NCBI GenBank assembly: GCA_013349485.1
Contig: DUZM01000078.1
Span: forward strand, 1-12,433
Reading direction: 5' to 3'
Length of the DNA stretch: 12,433 bases
Source: Candidatus Hydrogenedentota bacterium
Lineage (GTDB): Bacteria; Hydrogenedentota; Hydrogenedentia; Hydrogenedentales; SLHB01
Numbering within the stretch: the first letter of the stretch is position 1; each line of letters opens with the position of its first letter. Positions 1 to 7,393 of this stretch are shown piece by piece. The position numbers were made by a program, and so were the translations under genes. The notes under the pieces are model-generated. The model ran no database searches and was not told the DNA's origin. It saw nothing but the letters and a program-made list of their open reading frames with translations.

Positions 1-84
1 CGCGGCAATGCCTTCGTTATGGGGTTGGTGCTTTGCGCTCTCCTGTCACCCAGAAAGCAATCCAGAATCCTTGCGTCGCCGTGA
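1..84 (+). CDS. Possible 3' end of a membrane-protein gene (partial)
   Basis: Frame 1 on the plus strand is open from the left edge to a TGA at 82-84. It encodes about 27 residues: a hydrophobic stretch (FVMGLVLCALL) followed by a short basic, polar tail (SPRKQSR...). This resembles the last membrane segment and cytoplasmic tail of a polytopic protein, for example an O-antigen-ligase or glycosyltransferase type, but the fragment is too short to assign a family. If real, it converges with the sulfatase-fold gene, and the hairpin at 129-147 would sit between the two 3' ends. Another plus frame stays open longer but gives an arginine-rich translation without protein character. Low certainty. Confidence 0.3.
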   Translation, partial: RGNAFVMGLVLCALLSPRKQSRILASP

Positions 85-128
85 GTATGCGCGGCTGCGC
101 CGGAACTCGCGGCCAATGGCACGACCCG

Positions 129-147
129 GACGCCCTGGCGGGGCGTC
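129..147. terminator. Hairpin between convergent 3' ends, possible weak terminator
   Basis: A perfect 7-bp stem, GACGCCC/GGGCGTC, with a 5-nt loop. It lies about 45 bases after the possible plus-strand stop and about 110 bases after the sulfatase-fold stop on the minus strand. There is no T-tract on the downstream side in either direction, so intrinsic termination is only a possibility. The rest of 85-259 holds nothing else I can support. Confidence 0.3.
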
Positions 148-259
148 TAACCACCAAAAAGAGAGGAACTCATTGCTTTGACCCGGGCTCGTCGCGGGCG
201 TATGCGCCAACATAGCCGTCGACAATCTCCCAACGCACTTCGGACAACTCGTGAGCCTT

Positions 260-2359
260 TCAATCGCCCAGGTAGCCAATGGCACGCAACTGGCGCAACG
301 TCGCGGGGCGATCCGCGCCGACGTCATCGAGTTCAGGACGCGGCGCGCATGAATCGTTCCATGCCGTCAGCTCGGCGAGCAACGCATCGGCTAGGTCCGG
401 CTGCTTCTGCGCGCGATTGTGTTGTTCGTTCCGATCATTCGCCAGGTTGTAGAGTTCGATGTGTTTGGACTCGAGGCCTCGGATCAACTTGTACGAGCCG
501 GAAACGACGGCCTGAAGCGGCTCGGGCGCGGAGAATAACGTTGCTTGAATGAAGCACGGCCTGTTCGTCTGCGGCGCTTCGTCCCCGAGCAGGCGCGGCG
601 CCAGGCTCTGCCCTTGCCATTGCCCGTCCGGTTCGGCGCCAACCAATTCCGCCAGGGTCGGTGCGATGTCGATTGCCGAGACAGGCGCCTCGACAATCCG
701 GGGCGCCAGGTCCGGCCCCGTGCAAATCAGAGGGACCCAAACTTGCTCTTCATAGAGACTTTGGCCGTGGTTGAAGCGTCCGCGCTCCCAGAGTTCTTCG
801 CCGTGGCACGACGTGAATAGGACGTACGCGTCGTCCCGCATTCGCAATGCCGAAAGCTCGTGCAAAAGCAGGCCGACGCACCAATCCATGTACGCAATTT
901 CATCCGCGTAGAGCGAACGTATGTACGCAACTTTTTCATCGGCCCCCTCTCCCAGGGGCACATCGGTCATGCTCGGGCCTAGTTGCGGCCCGCCCCAGTA
1001 TGGGTCGGTGGGCGCAAACAAAGGCCAAGGCCCCGACCCGGTGCGAAACCGTCTGGGCGGGCTGTAGGGCTCGTGCGGATCCATGTAATGAACCCACAGC
1101 ATGAAAGGTCCCGAGCGGCGCCTGCGCAGAAACGTGACGGCGTAGCGCGTGAGCATGGCCGAGGTGTCCAGGGGGCGCTCCCAATGACGGGCTATGCGCG
1201 GGGCCGCGCGGGCAAGCGCCTTGTGCGCCAAAGGCAGGCACCGGAATACGCCTGTCCGCTCCCGATTGGACTCGGCGATCACATGGGCGAGTTCAAATCC
1301 TTCAAGCACGCCGGTTTCCTTCCGCAGTGCGGGGTTGCCTACGAACGCGGCTGTAGCATAGCCCTTTTCAGCAAAAACTGCCGCCAGCGTCCCGGCTTCC
1401 GAGGGCACACGTATCGAGGCGACTTCACGATCCCATCGCTCTTGCGAGGCACTTGGTGTGAGACTGAAGGGGCAGCTCGAGGCCATGAGCCCCACCACGG
1501 AGGGGACTGTCCAGGGAGCGACGGAATAGGCGTGTTCGAAGATGACGCCCTCGTAAGCCAAGGATTCGAGAGCAGGCGTCGGCGCGACGCCGCCGTAGAC
1601 GGCGCAGTAATCAGCCCGAAGCGCGTCGGCGGTGATGAGCAGCAGCGATTTCCCCGGACCCGATGACGTGGCGTCGAGGGACAGCGAGGGCTCGACGCGC
1701 AGCAGCAGTGCGGGCGTCGCCAGGCACGCTGCGGCCACCGCGCCGCAGAAGATGCGCGCGCTGCGGACTTTACTCCGGTTTGACAGCCACGCACCGAACA
1801 GCGCAAGCAAGGTGAGGCCTATCCACGCCAATGCGATACCGGTTACAAGAGACGGCCGGTCAGGGTGGAAGAACCATAGGTTGTCTCCGGCAATCACTGC
1901 GAGAAAACCCGCGACAAAGGCCGTGCTCCACAGGAAGGCAACAGGGGCAACCGACACGCCCCAAAAGACGTTCGCTGCCGCAACCGTCGCCCCCAACCCG
2001 AGAATGGCGACGATCGATGCAGACCCCACGTTGGCGCCTGCGGCTTCGCCGGGGCCGGATACGACCCCGTGCATCCCCAGTGCGGCAAGCGTGGCGCATA
2101 TGCAGATTGTCAGGCTCGATACCGGCCCTTTTCGCAACCACCGCGACACCGCCCCCCGAAGGGCCTCCGTGCCGAGAATCACCAGAAGCGCGTACACAAT
2201 GCAGCCGGAGACGAAACTGCGCAATTCCGCCTGCCCCATGCCGTGCCAATAGGGGAGGCGGTGTGCCGCCAACAGCTCGACGCCGCCGAAAAACAAACCG
2301 AACATGACGCCGAGAGAAATCGAGTCAATGTGTGGATGCCGGGACGGTGCACGACGCAT
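260..2359 (-). CDS. Polytopic membrane protein with sulfatase-fold (alkaline phosphatase superfamily) domain, atypical active site
   Basis: A 699-aa protein. Residues 1-222 contain about six or seven hydrophobic segments (around 12-32, 49-69, 83-100, 113-133, 137-157, 171-191, 203-222). Residues 236-699 form a sulfatase-type domain, probably periplasmic. Visible landmarks are LLLITADALRAD (metal-ligand D245), APWTVPS (T284 at the nucleophile position), HYMDPHEPY (424-432) and HGEELWERGRFNHGQSLY (519-536). In formylglycine sulfatases the nucleophile motif is C/S-x-P-S-R; here it reads T-V-P-S-V. The usual D-H metal pair is C518-H519. A threonine nucleophile is known from phosphoglycerol and phosphoethanolamine transferases of the superfamily (LtaS, EptA type), so this may be a phosphotransferase/phosphodiesterase or a degenerate enzyme rather than a sulfatase. 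The ATG start has an AAGGAG 6 bases upstream. The gene is monocistronic as far as visible. Confidence 0.9.
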   Translation of the reverse strand: MRRAPSRHPHIDSISLGVMFGLFFGGVELLAAHRLPYWHGMGQAELRSFVSGCIVYALLVILGTEALRGAVSRWLRKGPVSSLTICICATLAALGMHGVVSGPGEAAGANVGSASIVAILGLGATVAAANVFWGVSVAPVAFLWSTAFVAGFLAVIAGDNLWFFHPDRPSLVTGIALAWIGLTLLALFGAWLSNRSKVRSARIFCGAVAAACLATPALLLRVEPSLSLDATSSGPGKSLLLITADALRADYCAVYGGVAPTPALESLAYEGVIFEHAYSVAPWTVPSVVGLMASSCPFSLTPSASQERWDREVASIRVPSEAGTLAAVFAEKGYATAAFVGNPALRKETGVLEGFELAHVIAESNRERTGVFRCLPLAHKALARAAPRIARHWERPLDTSAMLTRYAVTFLRRRRSGPFMLWVHYMDPHEPYSPPRRFRTGSGPWPLFAPTDPYWGGPQLGPSMTDVPLGEGADEKVAYIRSLYADEIAYMDWCVGLLLHELSALRMRDDAYVLFTSCHGEELWERGRFNHGQSLYEEQVWVPLICTGPDLAPRIVEAPVSAIDIAPTLAELVGAEPDGQWQGQSLAPRLLGDEAPQTNRPCFIQATLFSAPEPLQAVVSGSYKLIRGLESKHIELYNLANDRNEQHNRAQKQPDLADALLAELTAWNDSCAPRPELDDVGADRPATLRQLRAIGYLGD

Positions 2360-2365
2360 GCATTG

Positions 2366-2371
2366 CTCCTT
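2366..2371 (-). promoter_or_regulatory. Ribosome binding site of the sulfatase-fold gene
   Basis: AAGGAG on the minus strand, 6 bases before the ATG at 2357-2359. It fixes this start ahead of the first membrane segment. Confidence 0.75.
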
Positions 2372-2488
2372 CGAGGTCCGGCGCCAGCGGGCTCAGACTG
2401 AGCAGTCGGCGCGGTGAAGCGCGCCGAGGCATCGAGGCCACACTCGCAGGCTCGGGCGAGAGAGCCGAAGGGAACGGCGCTTCATGAC

Positions 2489-2517
2489 ATCATAGCGCAC
2501 GTGACGAGGCCCTTCAA
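2489..2517 (-). promoter_or_regulatory. Sigma-70-type promoter for the sulfatase-fold gene
   Basis: On the minus strand, a -35 TTGAAG (2517-2512) and a -10 TATGAT (2494-2489) are separated by exactly 17 bases, matching 4/6 and 5/6 of the sigma-70 consensus. The predicted start point is near 2482, giving a leader of about 120 bases to the ATG at 2359. Function is inferred from the match and position only. Confidence 0.5.
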
Positions 2518-2608
2518 CGGGGCGCCTTGCCGCGCTCGATTTCCTTCCCAGCGCAAGTCTGTCAGGCCTGTCTTGCGGCAGAATCGGGCGTTGGGCGCCA
2601 CGGAACTA

Positions 2609-2638
2609 GTGCACTGGCGGGCAAGCCGCCAGTGGCAC
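2609..2638. repeat. Strong palindrome (hairpin), possible dispersed repeat unit
   Basis: A perfect 9-bp stem, CACTGGCGG (2612-2620) with CCGCCAGTG (2626-2634), around a 5-nt loop. Three more pairs (GTG 2609-2611 with CAC 2636-2638) extend it across a single bulged G. It lies in the 413-bp divergent intergenic region 2360-2772, upstream of both flanking promoters. There is no T-tract, so it does not look like a terminator. REP-like dispersed palindromes have this form, but only one copy occurs in this window. Confidence 0.5.
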
Positions 2639-2758
2639 CCATGCGTTGACCCCGGCCACAGAATCGCGTTTCCCCTGGGCATAGGCGCCTCGAAGGTTCT
2701 CTATCGCGGAGGGTCGGTGTAGAATGTAAGTGGGCTGGGCTGGATAAAGCGCTTCGAG

Positions 2759-2764
2759 AGGAGG
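2759..2764 (+). promoter_or_regulatory. Ribosome binding site selecting a GTG start
   Basis: AGGAGG, a perfect Shine-Dalgarno core, 8 bases before the GTG at 2773. It decides the non-ATG start of the Mth938-like gene. Confidence 0.8.
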
Positions 2765-2772
2765 GCCGGGCC

Positions 2773-3111
2773 GTGATTGAACACTATAGTTTCGGACGAG
2801 TGACGTTTGGCGGCCAAGTATATACAAAGGACGTTATCATCCACGGCGACGCGGTAACGTCGTGGCGGCGCGAGAAAGGCCACCGGGTCGCCAAGGCCGA
2901 CATCAAGCCCCTCGTCAAGGAGGGGCCTGCGGTTATTGTGATTGGCGCCGGGGCGTATGGCGTGGTGAAAGTGCCGCGCAAAACCCGAGAATACATTGAC
3001 GAGCACGGAATCCGACTCATCGTAAAGAAAACGGGAGAGGCCGTCGAGGAATTCAACCAGCTTCTTGCCGAAAAAAGCGACGTGGCAATTGCCATACACC
3101 TCACGTGCTAG
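2773..3111 (+). CDS. Mth938-like domain protein (DUF498/DUF598 family)
   Basis: A 112-aa soluble protein covering the whole Mth938-like fold, a family that includes archaeal MTH938 and eukaryotic AAMDC and NDUFAF3. The biochemical role in bacteria is not established. Visible landmarks are the N-terminal strand region IEHYSFGRVTFGG, WRREKGH (31-37), the glycine-rich turn VIGAGAYGVVKVP (56-68), a helix TREYIDEHGI, and the C-terminal IHLTC ending, which I recall as a natural end for bacterial members, so the gene appears complete. Length is normal for the family. The start is GTG, chosen because of the AGGAGG 8 bases upstream. A -10-like TAGAAT at 2720-2725 could give a short leader, but I see no good -35. 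It is transcribed away from the sulfatase-fold gene and stands alone. A MITE-like element begins at the base after its stop codon. Confidence 0.88.
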   Translation: MIEHYSFGRVTFGGQVYTKDVIIHGDAVTSWRREKGHRVAKADIKPLVKEGPAVIVIGAGAYGVVKVPRKTREYIDEHGIRLIVKKTGEAVEEFNQLLAEKSDVAIAIHLTC

Positions 3112-3325
3112 TACCAAGTTGCATTTAGAGAGACACTAAGTCGATAGGAACAGCAATGCTTTGAGTGGTAATGCCTTTGGTTACGCGTCATTCTGCGCAA
3201 CGCGAAGAATCTCAATTTGACAGGCACTTTCCTAAGTTCGAGATCCTTCGCCTCGCTCAGGATGACGGGAAAGCCACGGCTTGCCTGGAGTCATATGTAA
3301 GTTGATGTCTGAATGCAACTTGGTA
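3112..3325. mobile_element. MITE-like 214-bp element with 14-bp terminal inverted repeats
   Basis: The ends are perfect inverted repeats: TACCAAGTTGCATT at 3112-3125 and AATGCAACTTGGTA at 3312-3325. Further matches continue inward after one mismatch. Both ends carry TA, consistent with the TA target duplication of the IS630/Tc1/mariner superfamily if the element proper is ACCAAG...CTTGGT. There is no ORF of useful size inside, and the interior is visibly more AT-rich than neighbouring genes. The element lies between two convergent genes (Mth938-like plus strand, DUF434 minus strand) and damages neither. A non-autonomous transposon-derived repeat is the best reading. A simple long-stem intergenic repeat or bidirectional terminator is the alternative. 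Confidence 0.6.
3187..3266. repeat. Nested imperfect 27-nt inverted repeat inside the MITE-like element
   Basis: The arms at 3187-3213 and 3240-3266 are inverted copies identical at 22 of 27 positions, separated by 26 bases. Both arms contain a GCGAAG core and end in GTCAT(T/C)CTG at the outer side. A transcript through it in either direction could fold into a long hairpin. It is centred within the 3112-3325 element. Confidence 0.6.
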
Positions 3326-3369
3326 TAAGGCTCCACGCGGTGAGGCCACTAGGGGTCAGAGGGATTTGA

Positions 3370-4086
3370 CTAACCCAAGTTGATGATGCGGGGTGGATTG
3401 ACGAGGCCGGCAACAATTACCTTTATGAGATTAAACCATCGGCGCGCGCGGTCGAGGATCCACCCGTCCGAGGTCACCACGGTTTCCTCGGCGGCCTCAA
3501 GTTCCTTGTCGGGATTCCTGCGCAATTCCACTTCCCATGGCCAACCGAGTCGCGCGGCCTCGGCGCTTAGAATGCCTTTTAGTCTGCCGCTGTTCGAGAC
3601 GGGTGCGTCCAGGCGCCAGCCGACGGGGCCGATACGGCGCTTGGCGAGCGTCTCGCCGATCAAGCGGATGGCGGCATATGTTTCCTCGACCCTTCTGTAC
3701 GAGCCGTGTACGCTTGCCATGTCGCGAATGCAGCCGTCTCGGCACTTAATGAGGATGCCGCCGGCCAGTACGCTTTCAATCGTAATCAGGAGATTATAGC
3801 CGTCGATTAGCACGGGGCGACCTCGGACGTCGCGAATCTTGGCGGCGTGACGTTTTCGGTACGCGCGGGATTTGTCCGAGCAGGCCGCGCGTTGCACGGC
3901 GTGACGCTGTCGCAGGTCAAGTTGGTAGTGATCGCCGACGATCGTCAAGGCCGCCTTATCTGCGTATCCGCGCGTCAGCAGAAACGACGCGTCGTTGACC
4001 GCCTCGCGCAGCACGGCGATCTTCTTCTCGGCAAATAACCTTGCGTCTTCCGGATGTTGCCCCCGGTGGCTCTGTTTCTGCCCCAT
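3370..4086 (-). CDS. DUF434 family protein with PIN-like C-terminal domain (DUF5616)
   Basis: A 238-aa protein matching the DUF434 family layout. The N-terminal part has HPEDARLF, then LLTRGYADKAALTIVGDHYQL and RQRHAVQRAAC (about 36-69), the recognisable DUF434 signature. The C-terminal part starts with RPVLIDGYNLLITIESVLAGG (90-110) and includes RDGCIRD (116-122), LDAPVSNSG (159-167) and TSDGWILD (205-212). The spaced acidic residues D95, D122, D160 and D207 resemble the metal-binding acids of PIN/NYN nucleases, so a nuclease-like function is plausible but unproven. There are no membrane segments or signal peptide. The ATG start agrees with the usual family N-terminus; no convincing RBS is seen. 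The gene lies 24 bases after the murJ stop on the same strand, so co-transcription with lnt and murJ is likely, though a functional link is not known. Confidence 0.82.
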   Translation of the reverse strand: MGQKQSHRGQHPEDARLFAEKKIAVLREAVNDASFLLTRGYADKAALTIVGDHYQLDLRQRHAVQRAACSDKSRAYRKRHAAKIRDVRGRPVLIDGYNLLITIESVLAGGILIKCRDGCIRDMASVHGSYRRVEETYAAIRLIGETLAKRRIGPVGWRLDAPVSNSGRLKGILSAEAARLGWPWEVELRRNPDKELEAAEETVVTSDGWILDRARRWFNLIKVIVAGLVNPPRIINLG

Positions 4087-4110
4087 GGCTCTGTCTTCGT
4101 TCGACTGTCC

Positions 4111-5700
4111 TCAACCGCGTCGGCGATCCCCGCGAAGGACCTCGAAAAGGTCGCCGAGTTCCCGGACCCGAAGCGCGCTGCACAACCCAACGTAGGTGGC
4201 CAATCCGGCGGCAATCGGCAGGACGGCGCGCAGGGTTCTGGCGCCGAGCCCGTCCGTCTCGAATGCCGCTGCCACGCGAAAATGGACGCCACCGGCGACG
4301 GCCGCCATGGCCACCGCGGCCACGACAATCCGAGTCAACGTGTTGATGAATGCCTCGTCCCAAAGGCGGCCGTAACGGTCACACAACATGATGTAAAGCA
4401 GTAGAAAATTGGCCGTAAACGAGATCGTGGTTGCCAGGGCAAGTCCCCGGAACTGAAGCGGCCGCACAAGCATGACGTTCAGCACAATGTTGAGGGCCAT
4501 GCACATCGAAGCGACAACCACGGGCGTTCGGGTGTTTTGGGCCGCGTAGAATCCCGCAACCGCCACCTTCACCCAGGCGAATGAGAGCAGGCCCGCCCCG
4601 TAAATGCCCAACGCCGTCGCGGTGCGTTCCGCGTCGGCCGCGCTGAACTCGCCCCATTGAAACAGGAGCGTCACGATCGGTTTCCTGAGGACGATTAGTC
4701 CAAGCATCGCCGGGAGAATCAAGAAGCACGTCTGACGGAACCCCTGCATCAGGGTGGCCCGTGTTTCACGGAGATCGCCTCGCGCTACGGACTTCGAGAT
4801 CGTGGGCAGCACGGCCACGGATATGGCTACGGCGAAAACAGACAACGGCAGCAACACGAGGCGGTTGGCGTACGACAGCGCTTTGACGGTGCCGGTTTCC
4901 AGCGATGCGGCAAACAGGGTATCGACCAACTTGTTGATTTCTCCGGCGGCCTGGCCGAACAGGACGGGCACGAGCAGCCAAAGCGCCGCGCGAACGCCCG
5001 GATGGTTGAGTCGGAAATTCGGCCGCCATACGCCCGTGTGTTTGCCCATCGCCACGTACTGGACGGCGAGTTGTGCGACGCCGCCCAACCAAACGCCGAA
5101 CACCAAGGCGTACCCCTGGTCGGGGAAAAGGTCGCGCAGCAGCAGGCACGAGACGATGACGGCAATACTAAGCAGTGTAGGCGACCAGGAAGGAATCGCG
5201 TAGCGGCCTTTGGTGAACAGGGGCGCCATGGCGAACACGGTCATCCCGATGAGAAACAGATACGGAAAGGTCCACCGGGCCAGCGACGCCATGAGATCGA
5301 TTTTGGTCGGGTCGAGTTGTTTTGCTCCGGTGACGAGGGTAATCAGGTTGAGCCCGCGAAGCAGCATAGGTGCCAGAATGACGCCCGCTATCGTGAGGAC
5401 GGCGAGTACCACGAGCATCGCCGACATTACCGCCGACACCAACTCGCGATAGGCCTCCTCGGATTCTTTCTCGAGGCTCTCCGAGAACACGGGCACAAAC
5501 GCGGCATTCGAGGCGCCCTCGCCTATGATGTCGCGAAGCATGTTGGGCAGTTTGAAGGCGACAAGGAAAGCGTCAAGGGAAACGGCGCCGATCAACTTGC
5601 CGCACACGATGTCGCGTACGAGCCCCAGGAGCCGGCTCACCATGGTGCCGCCCGCAAAGATCGCGGCGAACTTCGAGACGCGTCGCTGTGGCTCGTCCAT
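4111..5700 (-). CDS. murJ: Lipid II flippase MurJ (MviN/MOP superfamily)
   Basis: A 529-aa polytopic inner-membrane protein from ATG 5700. It flips the undecaprenyl-linked peptidoglycan precursor lipid II to the periplasm. The N-terminal signature is clear: SRLLGLVRDIVCGKLIG, SLDAFLVAFKLPNMLRD and GEGASNAAFVPVFSE. Positions R23, R29, D43 and R56 correspond to the charged cavity residues known in E. coli MurJ. About 14 hydrophobic segments follow, consistent with the family. An in-frame TTG at 5712 would add four residues and lie 4 bases after the lnt stop; neither start has a well-spaced Shine-Dalgarno, so coupling to lnt translation is likely. Upstream is lnt on the same strand, downstream the DUF434 gene. 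The protein looks complete with no missing motif. Confidence 0.95.
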   Translation of the reverse strand: MDEPQRRVSKFAAIFAGGTMVSRLLGLVRDIVCGKLIGAVSLDAFLVAFKLPNMLRDIIGEGASNAAFVPVFSESLEKESEEAYRELVSAVMSAMLVVLAVLTIAGVILAPMLLRGLNLITLVTGAKQLDPTKIDLMASLARWTFPYLFLIGMTVFAMAPLFTKGRYAIPSWSPTLLSIAVIVSCLLLRDLFPDQGYALVFGVWLGGVAQLAVQYVAMGKHTGVWRPNFRLNHPGVRAALWLLVPVLFGQAAGEINKLVDTLFAASLETGTVKALSYANRLVLLPLSVFAVAISVAVLPTISKSVARGDLRETRATLMQGFRQTCFLILPAMLGLIVLRKPIVTLLFQWGEFSAADAERTATALGIYGAGLLSFAWVKVAVAGFYAAQNTRTPVVVASMCMALNIVLNVMLVRPLQFRGLALATTISFTANFLLLYIMLCDRYGRLWDEAFINTLTRIVVAAVAMAAVAGGVHFRVAAAFETDGLGARTLRAVLPIAAGLATYVGLCSALRVRELGDLFEVLRGDRRRG

Positions 5701-5716
5701 TTCCTGTTTCAATGGT

Positions 5717-7327
5717 TTACCCGTTCATCGGTTTACGTCGCTTTGTGCGGGGCTCTATCTTGAATATGGGTTCGCGCTGGGGGGGCGAAATGAATAGCGC
5801 CCCCGCGATGAACACCGACGACAGCCCCAGGGCGATCCACGGGAACACGGTGGGGCCCAGCGGTATCGGGCGGCTGCCCGCCTGCGCTACCGGCAACGCG
5901 TCGACCAGACGCCGCCGGATAAGCCGCTCGGGCGGGACATCCTGCCGGATTCGGGCGAAACTCCCGGTTTGGGCAACCACGCCCCGTGCCGGGGTGAAGC
6001 GCCCCCATGGATCGAACACGCCCGATATGCCCGTATTGGCGCAGTGGACGAGCGGCAACCGCGTTTCTATGGCGCGGACGCGGGCAATCTCGAGTTCCTG
6101 GGGAATTGCGTTGCTTTCCCCGAACCAGCCAAGGTTGGTTATCACGACGAGGAAGTCGGCGCCGTCTTTTCGGAGGTTTTCCGCGAGGTCCTGAAACAAC
6201 ACCTCGAAGCAGATAAGCGGCCCGAGGCGTCTCTGCCCGACGGCGAACGTCCGCTGTCTTTCGCCGGGTTCGATGTCGCTAATCGCGGGAACGACCCGGC
6301 GAATGAAGGGCAAATACGCGCCGAGCGGCACATACTCGCCAAACGGCGCCAGATGAACTTTGTCGTAGTACCCGAGCACGACGCCGTCGGCATCCACGAG
6401 GCAACTCGCGTTGCGCGGCTTGCCGCTTGTCTCGCCGTAGCGCGTTGCCCCCGTGAATAGCGGGCACTTAGCCTGGGCCGTCAGCGTCGAGACGGCTTCC
6501 TGCATTTCCGGGGCATCGATGGGTGCCATGATGAGGCTTTCAGGCCATACAAACACGTCCACGGGCTCGGCTTCGTACATGCGCCGCGACTTCTGGGCGG
6601 CGCTTCGCGCCATCTCGACGGCGTATTCGGGATCCCATTTCATCTCGAGTGGGAAATTGGACTGAAGGATGCCAACCCTAAACGGGGATGTATCATAGTC
6701 GGCCTCGTCAAGTAGAAACCGGCCGCCGCCGATGCTTCCCGCGACCAGTGCAACGGCAAAAGCTGTCTTCAACACACGATGTCTTGGTTCCGCGAGCATC
6801 TCGGCGACCAGGGCGTTGAACCCCGCCACGATGGCAGACACCAGGAAGGCCCCGCCCACGGCCGCCCACTGAATTACATTCGGGACCCGGCCTTGACTGT
6901 AGGCGAGCGAGCCCCAGCCGAACCCGGTGAAAAGGCTGGCCTGGAGAAACTCCATGGTTGCCCAAAGAACGGCCGCTGCCAGGGCCGAGGGAAACAGCCG
7001 CGCCCGGCGCCGCCCCCAGGTCCAAAGGAAACCGAACAGCCCCCAATACAACGCCATGAGAAGGGACAAGGCCGCATAACCCCAAACGGCCCAGCCGCCC
7101 GCCCAATAGGTGTTTGTCAGGAGCCATTGAAGCAGCACAAGATGGAACATGAGGCCTGCCGTAAGAAAGGTCCAGAATCCGCCCAAGGGCGTAGCTTTCG
7201 CCGCAAGATAGAAAACGGGGACAAGCGCCACCCATGCAAGCACGTGCAGACGCCACGTCGGAAAAGCCAGCGCCAAAGCCGCGCCCGCAAGCAGGGCTAC
7301 TGCAGATGTGCGGAACCGAAGCTTCAT
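5717..7327 (-). CDS. lnt: Apolipoprotein N-acyltransferase Lnt
   Basis: A 536-aa inner-membrane enzyme that adds the third acyl chain to the N-terminal cysteine of diacylated lipoproteins, using a phospholipid donor. The N-terminal part (1-200) holds several membrane segments. The nitrilase-type periplasmic domain (about 215-465) carries the full catalytic triad: E263 in VWPES, K323 in YYDKVHLAPFGEYVP and C373 in GPLICFEVLF. TNLGWFGES and VHCANTGISGVFDPWG are also typical. A C-terminal membrane segment lies around 494-513. I start at ATG 7327 (MKLRFRTSAVALL), directly before the first membrane segment. A longer in-frame start at 7390 would add 21 polar residues and run through the hairpin at 7363-7393. 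The stop is 16 bases before the murJ ATG, indicating one transcription unit. A lipoprotein substrate candidate is encoded just upstream. Confidence 0.95.
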   Translation of the reverse strand: MKLRFRTSAVALLAGAALALAFPTWRLHVLAWVALVPVFYLAAKATPLGGFWTFLTAGLMFHLVLLQWLLTNTYWAGGWAVWGYAALSLLMALYWGLFGFLWTWGRRRARLFPSALAAAVLWATMEFLQASLFTGFGWGSLAYSQGRVPNVIQWAAVGGAFLVSAIVAGFNALVAEMLAEPRHRVLKTAFAVALVAGSIGGGRFLLDEADYDTSPFRVGILQSNFPLEMKWDPEYAVEMARSAAQKSRRMYEAEPVDVFVWPESLIMAPIDAPEMQEAVSTLTAQAKCPLFTGATRYGETSGKPRNASCLVDADGVVLGYYDKVHLAPFGEYVPLGAYLPFIRRVVPAISDIEPGERQRTFAVGQRRLGPLICFEVLFQDLAENLRKDGADFLVVITNLGWFGESNAIPQELEIARVRAIETRLPLVHCANTGISGVFDPWGRFTPARGVVAQTGSFARIRQDVPPERLIRRRLVDALPVAQAGSRPIPLGPTVFPWIALGLSSVFIAGALFISPPQREPIFKIEPRTKRRKPMNG

Positions 7328-7362
7328 TGCACCCGGATTGTGCCCGGTTGGCTGCTCCGAAT

Positions 7363-7393
7363 CAAGTGCCGTCGCAAGCCGGCACGGCACTTG
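7363..7393. repeat. 10-bp perfect hairpin in the secretin-lnt spacer
   Basis: CAAGTGCCGT (7363-7372) and ACGGCACTTG (7384-7393) form a perfect 10-bp stem with an 11-nt loop. It lies 79 bases after the secretin-like B stop and 35 bases before the preferred lnt start, both on the minus strand. No T-tract follows on the minus strand. It could be an attenuator, an RNA processing site or a Rho-type end. Nearby, a CCAGAAA heptamer occurs twice in tandem at 7451-7464. No convincing lnt promoter is visible in 7328-7472. Confidence 0.4.

Noticed and set aside
983..1666. 227-aa plus-strand open frame opposite the sulfatase-fold gene
   Set aside because: It lies wholly inside the conserved catalytic domain on the other strand and has no motif.
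2414..2722. 102-aa plus-strand open frame in the divergent intergenic region
   Set aside because: It crosses the sulfatase-fold promoter and the palindrome, has no good RBS, and its Arg/Ala-rich translation looks non-coding.
5002..5763. 253-aa plus-strand open frame opposite murJ
   Set aside because: It is antisense to the well-conserved N-terminal half of MurJ. The composition is rich in His, Gly and Arg without family character.
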